This document shows, piece by piece, positions 60,099 to 64,000 of a stretch of 64,000 nt of DNA. Each line of letters opens with the position of its first letter. Positions within the stretch are counted from its first letter, which is position 1. A model generated the notes under the pieces. That model worked only from the letters and a program-made list of their open reading frames with translations, was not told the origin of the DNA and did not search any database. The DNA is taken from assembly GCA_959347315.1 (NCBI GenBank), contig OY365810.1:25448604-25512603 (forward strand), given 5' to 3'. Source of the DNA: Bimastos eiseni (taxonomy: Eukaryota; Annelida; Clitellata; Crassiclitellata; Lumbricidae). The position numbers were made by a program, and so were the translations under genes.

Positions 60099-61868
60099 CA
60101 GCGTCAGATGGATTGGGTTCATAGATGTCAGTTGCCTGATAGACCAGAATGATTGTCATAGTGTGTGGGTGTATGATCTTTACTTAGACTTTCATCTGTA
60201 GTAGTCAGTGGCATGAAACTCGAATACTATCACTTGGAATTCGAAAACCAAAACTGATGACGTTGATAGTCATTGTGGTCTGAGTTGTAACTTAACAAAA
60301 CATTACGATGCTAATTGCAATTTTTGCTATGGGCTTAAACATGACATACGACAACGCTGATATATCTTTGCCGTATGGATTTAATTAGAATGACTGAAAC
60401 AATTGCGCTGCCACTAATCCCAGTGATCTAGATTGTAACATATATTGAAAAATCTCGATTCGCGTACAACTCATAAGCTTAATCCTAACATTTTGATTTC
60501 TCGCTATATAGATCAACCTGAGGTCCTCAGTTAATTTAATTTTTTCTGTCGAAGCTCAGTTGACCTTGCCCAACTAATCAGAACAAATTGACAGCGAAAA
60601 ATATGAATCGACTTGGCAATATAAAGCCGCTGCCTCCGCCATGTATCAGCCGACCTCCAGTGGACCACAGCACCACTCTGTTTTGCCCTCTGCTAGTTGC
60701 AGAACTAAATTGAAATGTCGATCATTCCTAGTATTTGATTAAGGCTCATCATGTTTGTATGTATTTGTATATTGTGCATATATACCATATAGTGTGTGTA
60801 TATATGTATCTAACTATCTATGATTATACATCGGTGTATATATTGTATATGCGAAAGCAAGTGAGTAGGAATGTACAATGTATATGTTTGTATGTAGATT
60901 TGTAGACCCTATGTATATGTGCATTTGTGTATGCAATAAACATTCATCTGAACTCCGTACGTGTGTACGTGCGCATGTGTATGTATGTATGTATGTGTGT
61001 ATGTGTGTGTGTGTTTGTGTGTGAGCGTTTGTGCAGTTAGCAGAGGACCATAGAACATATGAAAGTGTGTGGGTGCATGATCTTTACTTAGACTTTCATC
61101 TATATCCGATATTTGTAGAACACTAAAAACGAACCTGACTTGATGTACGTAAACGCATAATTATGTGTGTATATGCAATTATACATGTATTTATATGGGT
61201 TTGACTGTGGGCTGAGCACTTGTCCAACGTCAGGCGCACATGTATAATTTTTAAAATGTCGCATAGAAGAGGACTTTGACGCAGTTGAACAGATGACTCG
61301 AGTATAATAGTGTATGAATCGAGGATTTCGACGCAATCGAGTAGGAGATTTCTACGTATTAGAGATACTTTATATTCTGTTATCAGCTTCTGACTGCATT
61401 TGTCAGAGTTTTTTGTGAGGAATTAATGTTCAATTCTGACTTTCTTTTATTGCTCTATACGTGAGGGAAGCTTTTGGTGAGCATTATATTGACTCTCGTC
61501 TGTACATCTTAATAGTAATATCAAGAATTATACAGCGACCAAAATCGAGTTCATGGGAGCCAGTTGATTCACAGGCGCTCAGTAAAAGCAACATTTTATA
61601 GACGGAAGGAGTAATAAATTGATTCCGGAATAGAGCTCTCCAGGTCAAAGGATCCAAATGTGTCAAGTCGACAATGCAGTAGGGTTGCAATCGGAAGATC
61701 GTCACCCCGGTGTTGGATGCATGCGCTCAGGTACACGTGTTTAAATACCTTGCACCTTCTAAAGCGTGGCAGTGATGATTTCACTCACCCTCACGAGTTC
61801 CTGTGATGAACCTACTTACAATTCAAACATTTATCATAAATTATGACCGATAGATCGACTGGAATGTC

Positions 61869-62006
61869 CAGAGGCGGCGATCTTGTTTGACAGGTGGGGG
61901 TACACCCAATGAGAGGATTAGGAAATGGGGGCACACGTATGACATTTCTCCTCTCTCTAAAAGGTGGGGGACTTGTCCCCTTCGAGACCTGGGATCGCCG
62001 CCCCTG
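61869..62006. mobile_element. Small hAT-like MITE
   Basis: The ends CAGAGGCGGCGATC and GATCGCCGCCCCTG are inverted repeats with one mismatch. The interior is 110 bases rich in GGGGG/CCCC, with no frame. No 8-bp target duplication is visible (GGAATGTC versus CCTCAGTC), so the copy may be rearranged or old. Confidence 0.5.
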
Positions 62007-63011
62007 CCTCAGTCCATGTAGTTTTAACAGTAGTCTTTGGACGGAAATCCGTCTTCCAGGGCTACACGGAGAATACATATCAATATTCTAGTTACCTTCA
62101 TTATGCTCTTTTTATCAGCGACAGTTGACACCAACTATTGGCCTAAGCCAACATGGCTGGCGCTGTTGTTTGGGGCCTTAGAGCGCGCCTATACTTTGTA
62201 GATTGATTAATTAATTTATCAACCTTACTTGACCTCATCATTTAAAATCATTCGTTCTCTGTCATGCCCCGACAGATGACTTGCTAGTTTTCTAGAAAAG
62301 GTCGACCAACGCATTCGTCCCAACGATTGACGAGATCCACTGAGCGAAACAAAGATGTTGAACAGCAAATTGTAAGTTAGGCCTAATATGTGCCGCCTTC
62401 TGCGTTGCGCTGTACAAGAAAACTTATTCCATGAATATAACGGCGCAACATCAATATGTATTTGAAAGTTCATTAACTTTATCCATTGCACCCATATAAT
62501 ATATAATATGTGTTTATATGCACGTAATTATACGTATAAGCTTGAAGCTTTGCGACTCACATGTATAATATTATCATCTTTCTCTGTGTTTACCATAAAT
62601 TTCTCTTCTCGCAGACGCTGAGTGTCAGAGGAACAGAAAAGAGTAAATCATTTCACGTGCATCTCTAAATCTCTCTGCGCGTGCGTCCAAGTCGCGTCTT
62701 TATCTTGGCTCGTGTATCACCGTAACTTTTACGACCGCAAATTTATGTCAGAGCAAATCCTTTCGTATCTCTTCAGTGGGTAGCTGTCGTAAAACAAACC
62801 TTAGGCCATTAAAGGTGAACTTATTAGTAGAGCAGCTGTTCACCGTCATCACTCTTCACGATAAATAACAAATAATGTCTGTTGAACGTGTATAGATGGA
62901 TGTGTTCGCCACCAGAGGCTGACGGAACCCAAGCGATCAGACATCGTCACCGTCGTATATTCAGCAGTTGATCGTTCCTTCATTTCAAGGCAGTCAGAAG
63001 ATTAACCGGAA
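62007..63011. other. Upstream region of the GPCR gene
   Basis: A pyrimidine-rich acceptor TTCTCTTCTCGCAG (AG at 62613-62614) could start a 5'-UTR exon leading into the GPCR start at 63012. An in-frame TAA sits at 63003-63005. No TATA box is assigned. Confidence 0.35.
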
Positions 63012-64000
63012 ATGGACGACCAGCTTCTCGTCTATTACGACCCCCGGACGATCAACCTTTCCTGGAACGACTCGGTCTCAATATCGTCTCCTGCGGACAA
63101 CATCACGACCGTAGCAGACGAAGACAAAGACTGCGTCTTGGCCAGTCGCTTCTACATCCAGGCCATTCTGTCGGGCGTTCTCTGCGTTACGGGTATCGTC
63201 ACCAACGGATTCTCGATCGCCGTTCTCAGTCGCGATAGAGAAACGTCTCAGATCTCTTCGCTGCTGCTCCGGTCTCTCGCCTGCGCCGACATCTTCTTCC
63301 TGTCGAGTTGGATCATCGCCTGGACTCTTCCGTCGGCCTTCAACTACACGGCAAAACCGCTCTACTTTCACGTCGCCTACCACTACCTGCGCATCTACAG
63401 CTACCCTCTTCTCTTCATCGGCCAGATGGGGACCATCTGGACGACGGTTCTCATCGCAGCGAGTCGCTTCATCGCCGTCTCGTTGCCCTACCACGCGCCC
63501 ACTTTCTGCACCCTTCGTGGCACCCGCATTCGCCTGGCAGCCGTCGTTGTCTTCTCCATTGTCTACAACATTCCACGCTTCTTCGAGCTGCGCGTCTTGT
63601 CCGATGTCCCTCTCGGGCAGCGTTCGTGGGTGAACACTGAGTTCGGTAACAGCTACGGTTACCGTACCGTCTACTTCGACATCTGCTACTACGTTGTCAG
63701 CTTCTTTCTGCCGCTCGTTCTACTCACGACCTTTAACCTCCGTCTGATCGCTGACTACCGACGCATCAACCGGAAACGTAGCGCGATGCTGAGTTCCGGT
63801 CGGACTTACGGTCGGGAGAAACACGAGCAGAACATAACACTCATCATGATCATCGTCATCGTCGTCTTCGTCCTGTGTAATACGCCGGCGAGGATTCTCC
63901 AGGTCGTGACATCGTCCTACTCCAGGCAGCCATGTCCGTCGAAGCTATTCTTCTTGCTCGAGTTCAGCTCTATCCTCGAGGTTCTCAACTCGAACTTGAA
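63012..64000 (+). CDS. Class A GPCR, FMRFamide-receptor-like (5' part, runs off window)
   Basis: An uninterrupted frame of 329 codons, without introns, reaches the window edge. In-frame TAA (63003-63005) lies upstream; the ATG has G at -3 and G at +4. The N-terminus has N-glycosylation sites at Asn15, Asn19 and Asn30. TM1 (about 49-73) has GIVTN with Asn65. TM2 (82-105) has LACAD with Asp92. TM3 (126-155) ends ASRFIAVSLPYHA, so DRY is replaced by SRF (Arg152 kept). TM4 (172-191) ends IPRFFE, typical of invertebrate FMRFamide-receptor-like proteins. TM5 (221-246) has Pro234, TM6 (274-299) CNTP and TM7 begins LEFSSILEVLNSN. The extracellular Cys pair usually joining TM3 to loop 2 is not visible. 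It would sense a neuropeptide at the plasma membrane; the ligand is unknown. The last TM7 residues and C-tail lie outside. Confidence 0.88.
   Translation, partial: MDDQLLVYYDPRTINLSWNDSVSISSPADNITTVADEDKDCVLASRFYIQAILSGVLCVTGIVTNGFSIAVLSRDRETSQISSLLLRSLACADIFFLSSWIIAWTLPSAFNYTAKPLYFHVAYHYLRIYSYPLLFIGQMGTIWTTVLIAASRFIAVSLPYHAPTFCTLRGTRIRLAAVVVFSIVYNIPRFFELRVLSDVPLGQRSWVNTEFGNSYGYRTVYFDICYYVVSFFLPLVLLTTFNLRLIADYRRINRKRSAMLSSGRTYGREKHEQNITLIMIIVIVVFVLCNTPARILQVVTSSYSRQPCPSKLFFLLEFSSILEVLNSNL

Larger units (their letters stand above)
58196..61868. other. No gene; scattered repeats
   Basis: Holds repeat copy B (59573-59765), a LINE-tail remnant (60055-60098, minus), (TA)n runs near 59190 and 59945, and TATG/TGTG words at 60750-61025. 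No exon was recognised. Confidence 0.45.

Noticed and set aside
36280..62000. Short tandem arrays considered as possible CRISPR arrays
   Set aside because: Units are contiguous without unique spacers, and the sequence is clearly eukaryotic.

Overview
The window looks like gene-poor animal (metazoan) DNA, most likely from an aquatic invertebrate. I base this on spliced genes with GT-AG introns of several kb, a class A neuropeptide-type GPCR with the IPRFFE motif of invertebrate FMRFamide-receptor-like proteins, many decayed LINEs and DNA transposons, tRNA-derived SINEs and very abundant micro- and minisatellites. The species cannot be fixed from the sequence alone. No bacterial operon, CRISPR array, rRNA or intact tRNA gene was seen.

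Layout. 1-23.3 kb (+ strand): a multi-exon gene for a secreted Cys-rich protein. A signal-peptide exon (71-140) is followed by three exons (6721-6937, 9692-9882, 11274-11412) whose intron phases match exactly. A possible hydrophobic terminal exon lies at 23107-23304, with the linking exon(s) not found. Its introns hold a hAT element carrying a C2H2 zinc-finger fragment (1951-3062), a LINE 3' fragment lodged in TTA repeats (5146-6230), a 555-bp foldback element (7076-7630) and several satellites.

24-31 kb: a tRNA-derived SINE, a complete DD37D mariner-like transposon with an intact transposase, perfect 26-bp TIRs and TA target duplication (24712-26093), a truncated second SINE fused to a minisatellite, scrambled LINE pieces ending in an 81-bp palindrome, and an orphan PAN/Apple-like exon (30328-30422).

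31-60 kb: mainly tandem repeats (12-, 5-, 4-, 32-, 24-, 22-, 24- and 17-bp units), a C-rich/G4-prone minisatellite, LINE endonuclease fragments (35.8 and 38.5 kb), a decayed pogo-like element (45254-47071) and one candidate signal-peptide exon (49065-49247).

60-64 kb: repeat remnants and a small hAT-like MITE, then the 5' 329 codons of an uninterrupted GPCR gene (63012 to the window edge). Apart from the GPCR, the Cys-rich gene, the mariner transposase and two orphan exons, nearly every long open frame in the window lies inside a tandem repeat or a transposon remnant.
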